DNA of 64,000 bases from an uncultured Pseudokineococcus sp. (GCF_947495735.1 NZ_CANMAA010000001.1:638003-702002), one strand, 5' to 3'. Positions 36,712 through 48,007 are shown, numbered from the stretch's first letter. The notes: generated from the letters alone by a model not told the origin. Program-made: numbers and translations.

Positions 36712-37011
36712 ATGGAGCTCCACCGGCGGTCGTCCCCGGGCTCGGCGCGCGCCCGCGACACCCGCCGGGCGACGTCGGCCGTGCGGCGCCCCGGGCACCT
36801 CGTCGCGCGGGTCCTCCGCCCTGAGCCCCTCCGCCGCGAGCGCTCCGGCGGCGGGGACCCCCGCGCCCACGCACCCGGTGCCGAGGCTCCTCGCGATGAC
36901 GCCCGGCGCCCCGACGCGACGCCGGCGCGGCCGCTCGCCCCCCTGCTCCCCGGGCGCCTGTCGTCCGGGGCTCGCTCCCTTCCCGCACCGTCGCGGGGAG
37001 GTGGTGCCTGA
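36712..37011 (+). CDS. Candidate 99-aa Arg-rich leaderless ORF upstream of hpf
   Basis: An ATG placed 6 nt after TAGCGT opens a 99-codon frame ending 75 nt before hpf. The peptide is Arg-, Pro- and Ala-rich (MELHRRSSPGSARARDTRRA...), with no recognisable domain. Third-position GC is high in the first two thirds and lower in the last third, so only part may be selected as protein. It may instead be an untranslated leader of hpf. The rest of the 36591-37086 spacer shows no other coding signal. Confidence 0.3.
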   Translation: MELHRRSSPGSARARDTRRATSAVRRPGHLVARVLRPEPLRRERSGGGDPRAHAPGAEAPRDDARRPDATPARPLAPLLPGRLSSGARSLPAPSRGGGA

Positions 37012-37086
37012 GCACCGAGCGACCGCCGCCACGGCCAGGACGCCGACGGCGGCGGGGCGAGTCCCACCCCCCACGCAGGAGGACCG

Positions 37087-37860
37087 ATGGAGATCACGCT
37101 CACCAGCCGCCACACGACCGTGCCGGAGAGGTTCCGCCGTCACCTCGAGGAGAAGCTCGCGAAGGTCGAGCAGATCGCTCCCCGCGCCGACCGCCTCGAC
37201 GTCGTGGTCAGCCACGAGCCCAACCAGCGCCAGCCGCAGAGCTGCGAGCGCGTCGAGCTGACGCTGCGCCACCGCCGCGAGGTCGTGCGGGCCGAGGCGT
37301 GCGCGGACGACGTGCACGGCGCCCTGGACCTGGCCGAGGAGAAGCTGCTCGAGCGGCTGCGGCGCCTGCGCGACCGCCGCAAGGTCCACCACGGCCGCCA
37401 GACGCCGCCGTCGGTGCGGCGCGGCGTCCCGGTCGACGGCGCCGACCTCCCGCCGCTGGCGGCCGTCCCCGAGGGGGCTGCGAGCTCCGAGGTGCCGGAC
37501 GCCGCCCCGCCGGAGCCCGACGACGCGGCGGCGGCGGACGTCGCCACCGTCGTCGGCACGCTGGGGGCGGGCGAGGAGGACGAGCACGGCCTCGCCGACG
37601 CGGTCGGCGCCTCCCCGGTGCGCATCCGGGAGAAGACCCACCTCGCGCACCCGATGAGCGTCGACGAGGCGCTCGCACAGATGGAGGCGCTCGGCCACGA
37701 CTTCTACCTGTTCCTCTGCCGCAGCACGGGAGCCGTGAGCCTGGTGTACCGCCGTCGCGGCTGGAGCTACGGCGTCATCCGGCTCGAGGAGGCGCCCGAG
37801 GAGGCGGCTCCCGACCCGGCGGACCAGGAGCTCGTGGCACCGGAGCGCCTCGGCGCCTGA
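37087..37860 (+). CDS. hpf: Long-form ribosome hibernation promoting factor
   Basis: 257 aa. The N-terminal S30AE domain (1-100) opens MEITLTSRHTTVPERFRRHL and binds the decoding site of the 30S subunit. A linker of about 95 acidic, poorly conserved residues follows. The C-terminal dimerisation domain (about 198-250) has KTHLAHPMSVDEALAQMEAL and GHDFYLFLCRSTGAVSLVYR, the family-typical tail that joins two ribosomes into 100S dimers. The CACGCAGGAGGACCG SD precedes ATG 37087. A perfect hairpin terminator follows 46 nt later. Position between ComF and secA as in mycobacteria (Rv3241c). Confidence 0.95.
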   Translation: MEITLTSRHTTVPERFRRHLEEKLAKVEQIAPRADRLDVVVSHEPNQRQPQSCERVELTLRHRREVVRAEACADDVHGALDLAEEKLLERLRRLRDRRKVHHGRQTPPSVRRGVPVDGADLPPLAAVPEGAASSEVPDAAPPEPDDAAAADVATVVGTLGAGEEDEHGLADAVGASPVRIREKTHLAHPMSVDEALAQMEALGHDFYLFLCRSTGAVSLVYRRRGWSYGVIRLEEAPEEAAPDPADQELVAPERLGA

Positions 37861-37906
37861 ACCTCCTCGGCCCCCAGGAGGGAGCGCCGGACGCACGAGA
37901 CCGCGG

Positions 37907-37941
37907 GCCCGCGGTGCGGTCGCAGCGACCGCACCGCGGGC
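37907..37941 (+). terminator. Terminator of hpf: 16-bp perfect stem, 3-nt loop
   Basis: 37907-37922 (GCCCGCGGTGCGGTCG) pairs perfectly with 37926-37941 around CAG. No U-tract follows. Confidence 0.8.
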
Positions 37942-38149
37942 CTCGGTGCGATCCGGACCGAACCCCACCCAACCGCCCGGCTCGCGGCGGCGAAGAAGTC
38001 GGACACCGGTCCTTCGCGGCCCCGGGGCTGGGCGCGCTCAGGCCGTGGCTCGATCGTGACGATCCGGTGGAGACGGGTGGGGGCGTGCGCTGGCATGCTC
38101 CTGCGGGCCACCGGCGCGCGACGAGCGGGCCGGCACGGACGGGAGGACC

Positions 38150-38956
38150 ATGGACGTCGCCAGCCGGAACACGGAGGTGGCCGGGGGCTCGGACGCCAGG
38201 AGCCGAGTCGACGGCCGACGCGCCTGGGAGGACGGCGGCCGGAGCTCCTCGGCGGTGGTCGCGCGCGTGGAGCCCTCCGCCGCCGACCCGATCAGGGTGC
38301 TCGTGGTCGACGACCACGTCCTGTACCGCCGCGGCCTGGAGCGCGTCCTCGAGCTCGACGACGACATCGTCATCGTCGGGGAGGCCAGCGACGGCAGCGA
38401 GGCCATCGCCCGCGCCGAGGAGCTGCTCCCGGACGTCGTGCTGATGGACGTGCGCATGCCCCGGCGCAGCGGGATCGAGGCCTGCGCGGCCATCCGCGAG
38501 GTGGCGCCCAGCACCCGGATCGTGATGCTGACCATGAGCGAGGACGAGGCCGACCTCTTCAGCGCCGTGCAGGCGGGGGCCAACGGCTACCTGCTCAAGG
38601 ACGTGCCGCCCGAGGAGGTCGCGGCGAGCCTGCGCGCCGTCCACGGCGGGCAGTCCCTCATCAGCCCCTCGATGGCCAGCCACCTCCTCGCCGAGTTCGC
38701 CGCGCTGAGCCGTCGCGGCCCGGTGACGCCGGACGCCCCCGCCGTCCCCGCACCCCGGCTGACGGCCCGGGAGCTCGAGGTCCTGCGCCTGGTGGCTCGC
38801 GGCCGGTCGAACCGCGACATCGCCGGAGAGCTGTGGATCTCCGAGAACACGGTGAAGAACCACGTGCGGAACCTGCTCGAGAAGCTGCAGCTGCACTCGC
38901 GCATGGAGGCGGCCATGTACGCGGTCAAGGAGAAGCTGCTCGAGCCCGAGGCCTGA
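38150..38956 (+). CDS. NarL/FixJ-family response regulator (orphan)
   Basis: 268 aa. About 45 unconserved residues, then a receiver domain: [20 protein letters not shown], phospho-acceptor D100 in [13 protein letters not shown], and [21 protein letters not shown] LuxR-type helix-turn-helix covers about 204-255 ([20 protein letters not shown] and [20 protein letters not shown]). All phosphorylation residues are intact. No kinase gene is adjacent, so its partner lies elsewhere. ATG 38150 has a GGGAGGA SD. Its targets are not deducible. Flanked by the hpf terminator upstream and an 18-bp repeat downstream. Confidence 0.92.
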   Translation: MDVASRNTEVAGGSDARSRVDGRRAWEDGGRSSSAVVARVEPSAADPIRVLVVDDHVLYRRGLERVLELDDDIVIVGEASDGSEAIARAEELLPDVVLMDVRMPRRSGIEACAAIREVAPSTRIVMLTMSEDEADLFSAVQAGANGYLLKDVPPEEVAASLRAVHGGQSLISPSMASHLLAEFAALSRRGPVTPDAPAVPAPRLTARELEVLRLVARGRSNRDIAGELWISENTVKNHVRNLLEKLQLHSRMEAAMYAVKEKLLEPEA

Positions 38957-38973
38957 GCGGGTTCGGGGTCTGC

Positions 38974-39023
38974 GCCAGCCCCGAGGTCCGGGCCAGCCCC
39001 GAGGTCCGGGCCAGCCCCGGGGG
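38974..39023. repeat. 18-bp tandem repeat after the response regulator
   Basis: Two exact copies of GCCAGCCCCGAGGTCCGG (38974-38991, 38992-39009) and a third partial copy, just after the regulator stop. Confidence 0.75.
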
Positions 39024-39102
39024 CTAGGGGCCGGGCGCCACGGGCACCCGGGCCGGGGTCGGGCGGGGGCGCGGACCGCAGGGGCGTGGCAGCATCCCCG
39101 CC

Positions 39103-40395
39103 GTGGTGAGCAGCGCACGGGCGGCGTCGTCGCCGGGCGGTCGCCGGCGCGAGGTCCTCACCGCGGCCCAGGCCCGCCGGACGGCGCTGGCCGCGCAGGG
39201 GTTCACCGACCCGCGACCGGCTGGTCCTGCGACCGTGCGGCACCTGCAGCGGGTGCTCGACCGGGTCGGGCTCCTGCAGATCGACTCGGTCAACGTGGTC
39301 GCCCGCAGCCACCGCCTGCCGGTCTTCAGCCGGTTGGGCCCCTACGACGACGACCTGCTGCGCCGCGCCGCCGAGCGCCCGCCGCGGCGGCTCGTCGAGT
39401 ACTGGGCCCACGAGGCCAGCCTCGTGCCGCCCCGCACCCACCGGCTGCTGCGCTGGCGGATGGCGCGCGCCGCCGAGGAGGCGTGGGGCCGCTACCGGCG
39501 CATCCTCGCCGAGCGCCCGCGGCTGCTGCAGGACGTGCTCGACGTCGTGGGTGACGGCGGGGCGATGACCGCCGCGCAGGTGACGGCGCGGCTGCACCCG
39601 GGGGCGCCGCGCAGCTCGGCCGGCTCGTGGATGGTCCCGCCCACGGACGCCGTCCTGGCCGGTCCCGCACGGGACGTGAAAGCCGCCGCGGAGCAGCTGT
39701 TCTGGTCCGGCGAGCTCTCGGCCGCCGGGCGGACGCCGCAATTCGAGCGGCGCTACGACCTCCCCGAGCGGGTCCTGCCGCCGGAGGTCTCGTCGGCTCC
39801 CGACCTGCCGGAGGCCGACGCCGTGCGGGAGCTCGTGGCCCTCTCGGCGCGCAGCCTGGGCGTGGCCACCGAGGCGCACCTGCGCGACTACTTCCGGCTG
39901 CGGCCCGCCCAGAGCCGCCGCGCCGTCGAGGAGCTGGTCGAGGACGGCGTCCTCGCCCCCGTCGCCGTCCGGGGCTGGGCGCGCCCGGCGCTGCTGCACC
40001 GCGACGCGGCCTTCCCCCGGCGCGTGAGCGGTCGGGCGCTGCTGTCCCCCTTCGACTCCCTCGTCTTCGAGCGCTCCCGGACGCAGGCGCTCTTCGGCGT
40101 CCGGCTGCGCCTGGAGATCTACGTGCCCGCGGCCCAGCGCGTGCACGGGTACTACGTGCTGCCGCTCCTCCTCGACGGCGAGCTCGTCGCGCGGGTCGAC
40201 CTCAAGGCCGACCGGTCGGCGGGCGTCCTGCGCGTGCAAGCCGCGTGGGCCGAGCCGCACGCGCCCGAGCACGTCGCCGACGAGCTGGCCGGCGAGCTCC
40301 GCTCCACGGCGAGCTGGCTCGGCCTGGACGACGTCGCCGTCGCCGGCCCCGGTGACCTGGCTCCGCGCCTGGCCGAGGCCCTCGCGCGCACCTGA
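39103..40395 (+). CDS. Winged-helix DNA glycosylase-like protein (YcaQ/AlkX family)
   Basis: 430 aa. EVLTAAQARRTALAAQGF at the start, then LLQIDSVNVVARSHRLPVFS with QID at 58-60 in the place of the catalytic QxD motif of YcaQ, a glycosylase that unhooks DNA interstrand crosslinks. VEYWAHEASLVPP and FDSLVFERSRTQALFGVRLRLEIYVP are further family strings. The three tandem winged-helix domains of this family are compatible with the length. GTG 39103 lies 7 nt after a CAGCAT -10-like box. In GC-rich actinobacteria this family protects against self-made or foreign crosslinkers; the specificity is unknown here. Confidence 0.85.
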   Translation: MVSSARAASSPGGRRREVLTAAQARRTALAAQGFTDPRPAGPATVRHLQRVLDRVGLLQIDSVNVVARSHRLPVFSRLGPYDDDLLRRAAERPPRRLVEYWAHEASLVPPRTHRLLRWRMARAAEEAWGRYRRILAERPRLLQDVLDVVGDGGAMTAAQVTARLHPGAPRSSAGSWMVPPTDAVLAGPARDVKAAAEQLFWSGELSAAGRTPQFERRYDLPERVLPPEVSSAPDLPEADAVRELVALSARSLGVATEAHLRDYFRLRPAQSRRAVEELVEDGVLAPVAVRGWARPALLHRDAAFPRRVSGRALLSPFDSLVFERSRTQALFGVRLRLEIYVPAAQRVHGYYVLPLLLDGELVARVDLKADRSAGVLRVQAAWAEPHAPEHVADELAGELRSTASWLGLDDVAVAGPGDLAPRLAEALART

Positions 40396-40402
40396 GCCCG
40401 GC

Positions 40403-40630
40403 ACCTCGTCGCCTCTCTGCCGTCGGGTGCGCCCCCGGACGGCGGAGTGACGACGAGGTGCCGGGAGAGGCGGCCCTCGGACGGCACAGTGACGACGAAG
40501 TGCCGGGAGTGGCGCCCCCGGAGGGCACAGTGACGACGAAGTGCCGGGAGTGGCGGCCCCCAGACGGCAGAGAGGCGACGAGGTGCCGGGAGGGGCGCTC
40601 TCGGACGGCGAAGTGACGACGAAGTGCCAG
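40403..40630. repeat. 41-42-bp tandem repeat array, locus B (1 + 5 units)
   Basis: One unit in plus orientation (from 40398, GGCACCTCGTCGCCTCTCTG...) is followed by five in the opposite orientation with anchor GTGCC at 40458, 40500, 40541, 40583 and 40624 (periods 42, 41, 42, 41). Core of the reverse units: GTGACGACGAAGTGCCGGGA. The array fills the 245 bp between the YcaQ-like and tandem GNAT genes, which converge. The unit and period match the array at 18454-18597. Confidence 0.88.
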
Positions 40631-40640
40631 CAGAGGCGCG

Positions 40641-41783
40641 TCAGGCGGGCGGCAGGTCCTGGGCGCGCAGGACGAAGCGGTCCAGCGTCGTCGGGCCCTG
40701 CTCGGGGAGCCCCGGCGCCAGGTCCCAGCCGGCGCTCGCGAAGCCCGCGCGCTGCGCGACGGCGCGGCTGGGCGCGTTGCCGGGCTCGGCGCGCAGGAGG
40801 ACGGCGGGCAGGCCCAGTCCGCCGACGTCCGCCGGCAGCAGGGCGTGGCGCGCGGCTGCCCGCACCCCGCTCGTGACGACGCCTCGCCCGCGGGCGTCCG
40901 GGTGCGCCCAGTACCCCAGCTCCGCGGGGCGCCCGCCCTGGCCCAGGCCGAAGAGGGTCACGGAGGCCAGCGCCAGGTCGGTGCGCGCGTCCGCCGCGCA
41001 CCAGCCGACCGCGTGCCCCTCGGCGGCGCCCAGGCGCGTGCTCTCGACGAAGCCGGCGGCCTGCTCCGGCTCGTAGGGGTCCGGCAGGTGGGGCAGCCAC
41101 TGCCGGGTGAGCGGGTCGGTGCACGCCTCCACGACGCGGGGGACGTCCTCGTCGGCCCACGGGCGCAGGACGACGTCGCCGAGGTCGACGCGCGGCACGT
41201 CGAGCCAGGTGGTCGCGGGGGTGGTCGGGTCCCCGGCGCACCAGGTGCCCGTCCAGCAGTCGCGCAGCTGCCCGCGCTGGGCCTCCGCCCGGCGGACGGT
41301 GCCCTCCACGCGGAAGCCCGTCGCCCACGCGACGCGCCGGCTCGCCCAGTTGCCGACGTGGGCGCTCCAGCGCACCGCCTCGCACCCGTGCTCGGCCGCC
41401 CACGGCAGCAGGGTGCGCAGCGCCGCCGAGAGGACGCCGCGACCGCGGTGGCCGGCGTCCAGGCCGAAGCCCACGGAGAGCACGCCCGGGGTCGCGGTGG
41501 TGCGCAGGCCCACGTTCCCGGCGTGCGCGCCGTCCACCTCGAGCGCCCACGTCAGGACGTCACCGCTCGCCCAGCCCGCCGGGACGACCTCGAGGACGAA
41601 GCGCTCGGCGTCGGCGCGCCGGCTCGGCACCGGCACGGTCGTCCACCGCGCGAAGGTCTCGTCGGTGGCCGTGGCCAGGACGGCGTCGACGTCGTCCGGC
41701 CGGTACGCGCGCAGGAGGACGCCTCCCGCCGCGAGCAGCTCGGGCGGTCGGTCGGGCGTCGCCCGGGCGCTCGGGGTGGTCAC
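40641..41783 (-). CDS. Tandem GNAT acetyltransferase (two RimJ/RimL-like domains)
   Basis: 380 aa made of two acetyltransferase domains. Domain 1 (about 15-185): GVLLRAYRPDDVDAVLATA, GFGLDAGHRGRGVLSAALRTLL, where HRGRG is the acetyl-CoA P-loop, and NWASRRVAWATGFRVEGT. Domain 2 (about 200-378): VVLRPWADEDVPRVVEACTD, ELGYWAHPDARGRGVVTSGV, and NAPSRAVAQRAGFA. Both acetyl-CoA loops are intact, so both may be active; the substrates (protein N-termini, aminoglycosides, other amines) are unknown. GTG 41783 was chosen as the first start before the conserved region. It converges on the YcaQ-like gene across repeat array B. Confidence 0.88.
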   Translation of the reverse strand: MTTPSARATPDRPPELLAAGGVLLRAYRPDDVDAVLATATDETFARWTTVPVPSRRADAERFVLEVVPAGWASGDVLTWALEVDGAHAGNVGLRTTATPGVLSVGFGLDAGHRGRGVLSAALRTLLPWAAEHGCEAVRWSAHVGNWASRRVAWATGFRVEGTVRRAEAQRGQLRDCWTGTWCAGDPTTPATTWLDVPRVDLGDVVLRPWADEDVPRVVEACTDPLTRQWLPHLPDPYEPEQAAGFVESTRLGAAEGHAVGWCAADARTDLALASVTLFGLGQGGRPAELGYWAHPDARGRGVVTSGVRAAARHALLPADVGGLGLPAVLLRAEPGNAPSRAVAQRAGFASAGWDLAPGLPEQGPTTLDRFVLRAQDLPPA

Positions 41784-41925
41784 CGGGCGACCCTGCCGCG
41801 CCCTGCGCCCCTCGGGCAACGAGGTTCCCGTCGGTCGCCCCCTGACCGGGTCGGCTCGGGGCGGGCGTCGCCAGGGAGAGCGCCCGAGCGGGCGCGCGGG
41901 GCCCGCCGGAGGCAGGGTGGCGCGC

Positions 41926-42210
41926 ATGGCGACGCAGACGACCGTGGACCGGCGCGAGGACAGCTACGTCCTGCTGGACGGCGACGAGGAGGTGGTGGTG
42001 CTGGCGTTCGAGCCCGCGGGCGAGGGCGTGGTGGCGCTGACGCACACGGTCACCCGCGAGGACCGCCAGGGCGAGGGGCTGGCGGGCCGGCTCGTCGGCG
42101 CGGTGCTCGACGACCTGCGCGGGCGCGGGCTGCACCTGCGCCCCGACTGCGCGTACGTCGCCTCCTACCTCGAGGACCACCCCGACCAGCAGGACCTCGT
42201 CGCCGGCTGA
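41926..42210 (+). CDS. Small GNAT-fold N-acetyltransferase (COG2388 type)
   Basis: 94 aa. A minimal GNAT fold: ALTHTVTREDRQGEGLAGRL holds the compact acetyl-CoA loop and LRPDCAYVASYLEDHPDQQD the C-terminal strand-helix of the YjdJ/NATD1-like family. YVLLDGDEEVVVLAFEPAGE gives the first two strands. GGAGG SD about 8 nt upstream of ATG 41926. The family's substrate is unknown. It lies directly before secA but is separated by 151 nt with a secA promoter candidate, so it is not obviously one operon. Confidence 0.85.
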   Translation: MATQTTVDRREDSYVLLDGDEEVVVLAFEPAGEGVVALTHTVTREDRQGEGLAGRLVGAVLDDLRGRGLHLRPDCAYVASYLEDHPDQQDLVAG

Positions 42211-42361
42211 CGCGCGCCCCAGCGCCTCCCGAGCTCGTCCCGCGACTGCGAGGCGTGACCGTCGGCACGCCCTGCGTGCGTAGCATGACGGCCGACCTGA
42301 CCAGCGCCGCGGGAGCCCGACAGGGCGCTCCGCGCGCGCGGACGACGAGGGAGCGCGCGAC

Positions 42362-45097
<2,736 letters not shown>

Positions 45098-45121
45098 GCC
45101 GCCGGCGCGTCCGCGCCCGGC

Positions 45122-45769
45122 TCAGCCGACCTCGACCGCCGTGGCCCGCCAGCGGCGGTCCCAGCCCTCGAGGCGCATCGCCACGGCGCGCACCCGCTCG
45201 CCGTCGACGACGACGGCGGAGGCCTCGACCACGCCCTCGGCCGGGCGGCAGACGCGCACGCGCCGCACGACGGCGGGGCGCCCGGTGCGGGCGGGGCCGC
45301 GGGTGCCGGCGCGCGGCCGGCGCAGGCGGGCCGCCAGGGCCGCCCGGCGGACGAGGCCCTCGTGCACCTCCAGCGTCGTCCAGCGGACCAGCTGGGCCGC
45401 CGGGCGGTGCCCGGAGAGCACCTCCACCACGGCGCCCGCGAGGGCCGCGCACGTGGCCGTGGGGTCGGAGAGCTCCTCGTCCGCGCTGGGGCGCGCCGCG
45501 ACGACCGGGTCGACGTCGCAGGCGCCGGGGCGCGCGGAGCGCCCGGAGGTCAGGACGAGGACCTGCTGACCGGCCGGCTGGGACGCGTCGGCCAGACCGG
45601 GCCGGCCCACTCCCGCCAGCGGCGCGGGCTCGGTGCTCGGGACGGGGGCCAGGCGCACCCGCGGGGCGCCGGTGGCGTCCGGCACGGCCGTCGGGGTCGC
45701 GGCGCAGCCCGCCGGTCGCGCCCGCCGCGGGCGGGGAGGAGCGGCGGCGGTGCTCACCGGCGCGCTCAC
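45122..45769 (-). CDS. Rv3235 family protein
   Basis: 215 aa. The first 100 residues are Pro/Ala/Arg-rich; the conserved C-terminal half begins near ATCAALAGAVVEVLSGHRPA, with QLVRWTTLEVHEGLVRRAAL and VVRRVRVCRPAEGVVEASAV, the pattern of the actinobacterial Rv3235/DUF6459 family found beside secA. Function unknown. GTG 45769 overlaps the LysM gene stop (GTGA), so it is translated with it. Close apposition to secA is conserved in actinobacteria, suggesting a link to protein export, but this is inference. Confidence 0.8.
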   Translation of the reverse strand: MSAPVSTAAAPPRPRRARPAGCAATPTAVPDATGAPRVRLAPVPSTEPAPLAGVGRPGLADASQPAGQQVLVLTSGRSARPGACDVDPVVAARPSADEELSDPTATCAALAGAVVEVLSGHRPAAQLVRWTTLEVHEGLVRRAALAARLRRPRAGTRGPARTGRPAVVRRVRVCRPAEGVVEASAVVVDGERVRAVAMRLEGWDRRWRATAVEVG

Positions 45770-46692
45770 GGGAGGTCTCCTGCGGCCGGCGCGGTCCGCC
45801 CCGGGGGCACGAGCCGCTGGCCGGGCAGGAGGTGGTCGGGGTCGTCGCCGACGACCGACCGGTTGGCCTCGTGCCAGGCCGGCCACGCCGCGGCCACCTC
45901 GGCGTCGTCCGCGCCGGCGGGCAGGGCGCGGCGGGCGATGTCCCAGAGGGTGTCGCCGCGGACGACGACCACCTCGCCGGGGCGCTCGCGGCCGTCGTCG
46001 GCGGCCCGGGGCTGCGGCACGACCAGGGAGGCCGCGGCGTCGACCGCCGCGCTGGTCGGGCGCGGCGGCGGCGAGGGGCGCCACGTGACGTCCGGCACGC
46101 CCTCCGGGGCCTCCGCGGTCCCGGACGCCGCGGCGACGACCGAGGTCGGGTGCTCGGGCGACGTCGCGCCGGCTCCCGCGGCCGGGTCTCCTCCGGCCGG
46201 GTCTCCTCCGGCCGGGACGCCGGCGACGGCGGAGCTGACGGAGACGGCGGGGGTGGCCGCCAGGGCGGGGCCGGCCGCAGCCACCGGTCCGGCGCCGAGC
46301 GCGATCACGAGCAGCCCGCGCAGGACAGACGGCAGGAGCCGCTGGGCGACCCGGGCGAGCGCGGAGGCCGCTCCGGCGCGCGGGGCCAGCCGCGCGAGCG
46401 CCACCAGGGCCGCCGCGAGCGCCCAGGTCGCCGCCAGCGCGCCACCGGCTCCGGCGGCGAGGCCCACGAGCAGGTCCTCCGCCGTGGTGGCGGGGGAGGA
46501 CGCCGACGCGAGGGCGGGCAGGGCCGTCACGAGAGCGCCGGCTCCGAGGGCGCCGAGGACCGCGGCGACGGCGAGGACGCCCAGGGCCCTGCCGCGGCCC
46601 GCGCCGCAGCGCGAGCTCTCCTCGGGCGGTGCGGGGGGAGCGGGGTCCTGCGGGACGGCGGTGGAGGGCACGGCGTCTCCTCGGGTCGGCAC
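45766..46692 (-). CDS. Membrane protein with C-terminal LysM domain
   Basis: 308 aa. A Pro-rich start, then hydrophobic helices near 36-60, 72-97 and 118-146, a Pro/Ala-rich stalk with an in-frame GGDPA duplication (46190-46220), and a LysM domain at about 238-295: VVVVRGDTLWDIARRALPAG opens it and the closing part reads LLPGQRLVPPG. LysM binds N-acetylglucosamine in peptidoglycan. The spacing of the LysM after the helices places it outside the membrane. GTG 46692 was chosen; a GTG six codons later is possible. First gene of a two-gene unit with the Rv3235-like protein, divergent from the hypothetical gene at 46829. Confidence 0.85.
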   Translation of the reverse strand: MPTRGDAVPSTAVPQDPAPPAPPEESSRCGAGRGRALGVLAVAAVLGALGAGALVTALPALASASSPATTAEDLLVGLAAGAGGALAATWALAAALVALARLAPRAGAASALARVAQRLLPSVLRGLLVIALGAGPVAAAGPALAATPAVSVSSAVAGVPAGGDPAGGDPAAGAGATSPEHPTSVVAAASGTAEAPEGVPDVTWRPSPPPRPTSAAVDAAASLVVPQPRAADDGRERPGEVVVVRGDTLWDIARRALPAGADDAEVAAAWPAWHEANRSVVGDDPDHLLPGQRLVPPGRTAPAAGDLP

Positions 46693-46816
46693 GCCTGCGG
46701 CGTGCGTGGTCCAGCTGCTGGGGCTGTTGTAGACCGCGGACGGTGTTGCTGGCCATCGTTTGACGCCGTTTGCTGTCGATCACCACTCGTCAGTGTCCGT
46801 CCGTCCCCCCTGCGGG

Positions 46817-46822
46817 TAGCGT
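46817..46822 (+). promoter_or_regulatory. -10 box (TAGCGT) of the hypothetical gene at 46829
   Basis: TAGCGT ends 6 nt before GTG 46829, again a leaderless geometry. Upstream, 46750-46800 is the most A/T-rich part of this neighbourhood and has TTGACG at 46759; its fit as a -35 is poor in spacing. Confidence 0.5.
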
Positions 46823-46828
46823 GCGGCC

Positions 46829-47371
46829 GTGCGCTGGGAGCGGCTCTTCGCAGACCTCGAGGCCCAGCTGGACGAGACGACGGCGGTGGACCTGCGGGCC
46901 GAGGTGGCGGACCGCACCCGCGCCGAGCAGGCCGACGTCTGGCTGGCGGACCGCCTGCGCGCCGCGGCAGGGGGCGAGGTGGTCGTGCACCTGCGCGACG
47001 GCGCTGTCGTCGCGGGCCGCGTCGAGGACGTCGGCCCCGAGTGGGTGGTGCTCTCGAGCGCGCGGGGCCAGGCGCTCGTGCCGCTGGGGGCGGTGGGCTC
47101 GGTCGCCGGTCTGCCGCGGCGCGTCGCGGTGCCGGCGGGGGAGGTGCTGCGCCGGCTGACCCTCCGCTCGGCCCTGCGGGCGCTCGTGCGCGACCGCGCG
47201 CCCGTGCGCGTGTCGGTGCCCGGGGCCGAGCTCGCGGGGACGCTCGACCGCGTCGCCGGCGACCACGTCGACCTCGCGCTGCACCCGGTCGGGGAGGCGC
47301 GGCGCCCCGGCGCCGTCCTGGAGGTGCGCGCCGTCCCGCTCGCGGCGGTCCTCGTCGTCCGCAGCGCCTGA
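46829..47371 (+). CDS. Conserved hypothetical protein, Sm-like beta repeats
   Basis: 180 aa. The start MRWERLFADLEAQLDETTAV is helical; the middle GGEVVVHLRDGAVVAGRVED with VGPEWVVLSSARGQALVPLG and a second copy-like stretch RAPVRVSVPGAELAGTLDRV with GDHVDLALHP read as two small beta-barrel modules, like Sm/RNA-binding folds. I recognise the pattern only as a conserved actinobacterial hypothetical near secA. Function unknown; whether it binds RNA is untested. GTG 46829 is set by the -10 box. Confidence 0.7.
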   Translation: MRWERLFADLEAQLDETTAVDLRAEVADRTRAEQADVWLADRLRAAAGGEVVVHLRDGAVVAGRVEDVGPEWVVLSSARGQALVPLGAVGSVAGLPRRVAVPAGEVLRRLTLRSALRALVRDRAPVRVSVPGAELAGTLDRVAGDHVDLALHPVGEARRPGAVLEVRAVPLAAVLVVRSA

Positions 47372-47383
47372 GGCGCGGTGCCC

Positions 47384-47500
47384 GGGACGGAGCGCCCGGG
47401 ACGGAGCGGCGGGGACGGAGCGGCGGGGACGGAGCGGCGGGGATGGGTCGGCGGGGACGGGGCGGCCCGGGACTCAGCGCTCGGGACTCAGCGGAGGGAG
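47384..47500. repeat. 14-bp tandem repeat between converging genes
   Basis: Units of the form GGGACGGAGCGGCG start at 47384, 47398, 47412, 47426, 47440 and 47454, the last two diverged, followed by degenerate GGGACTCAGCG copies to about 47500. It fills the spacer between the hypothetical gene and the HTH gene, which converge. Confidence 0.8.
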
Positions 47501-47513
47501 CGCGGGGGCGGGG

Positions 47514-47777
47514 TCAGCGCCCGGCGCGCTCCCCGGGAGCGCCCGACCGGGTCGCCTCGTCGGCGTCCTCCAGGCCGCCCCGCTCGACGAGCGCGCGGGT
47601 CTGGGAGTACATGCGCTGGATGTAGTCCTCGAGCTCGGTCGTCTCCACGCGCCACTGGCCGCGCCCACCGACCTTGATGGCGGGCAGGTCGCCGGAGCGC
47701 ACGAGGGCGTAGGCCTGCGCGGAGGAGATGCTGAGGATCTCCGCGACGTCCGCCAGCGGCAGGAATCGGGCGGGCAC
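47514..47777 (-). CDS. Excisionase-type helix-turn-helix DNA-binding protein
   Basis: 87 aa. FLPLADVAEILSISSAQAYA (5-24) followed by LVRSGDLPAIKVGGRGQWRV is a MerR/excisionase-type winged helix-turn-helix; the basic GGRGQWRVE wing contacts DNA. The C-terminal part LEDYIQRMYSQTRALVERGG is a helical tail. GTG 47777 begins at the conserved start; the longer frame upstream is low-complexity. It has the appearance of a small chromosomal regulator, not a phage excisionase, because no integrase is nearby. Divergent from the SAF/CpaE-like pair 230 nt away, which it may regulate (inference). Confidence 0.82.
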   Translation of the reverse strand: MPARFLPLADVAEILSISSAQAYALVRSGDLPAIKVGGRGQWRVETTELEDYIQRMYSQTRALVERGGLEDADEATRSGAPGERAGR

Positions 47778-48007
47778 GTCCCCTCCTCGGGTCGGGCCTG
47801 CCGGCCCGGGGCCCTGTGCCCCGCCGGCGGCTGCGGCGCGGAGTCTGGCACGCGGTCGGAGGACTCCGCGGCTCGGTCGGGTGAGCCTGTGGACGACGCG
47901 CCGGCAGCGGGCGCGGGCGCTGGCAGCATCGCGCCGTCGCACCTCGGCGCCGGTGCCGGGTGCGCAGGACGCGATGCAGCGGCACCGACGGCGCGGAGGA
48001 GGACGAC

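Noticed and set aside
40403..40630. CRISPR array
   Set aside because: Units are contiguous with no variable spacers, copies differ from one another, one is inverted, and no cas genes are near.
46750..46800. SigF-type promoter (GTTT...GGGTA) before the gene at 46829
   Set aside because: GTTT and GGGTA are present but about 43 bp apart, far beyond the usual spacing.
47514..47777. Phage excisionase marking an integrated element
   Set aside because: No integrase, att-like duplication or phage gene is present, and codon use matches the backbone.
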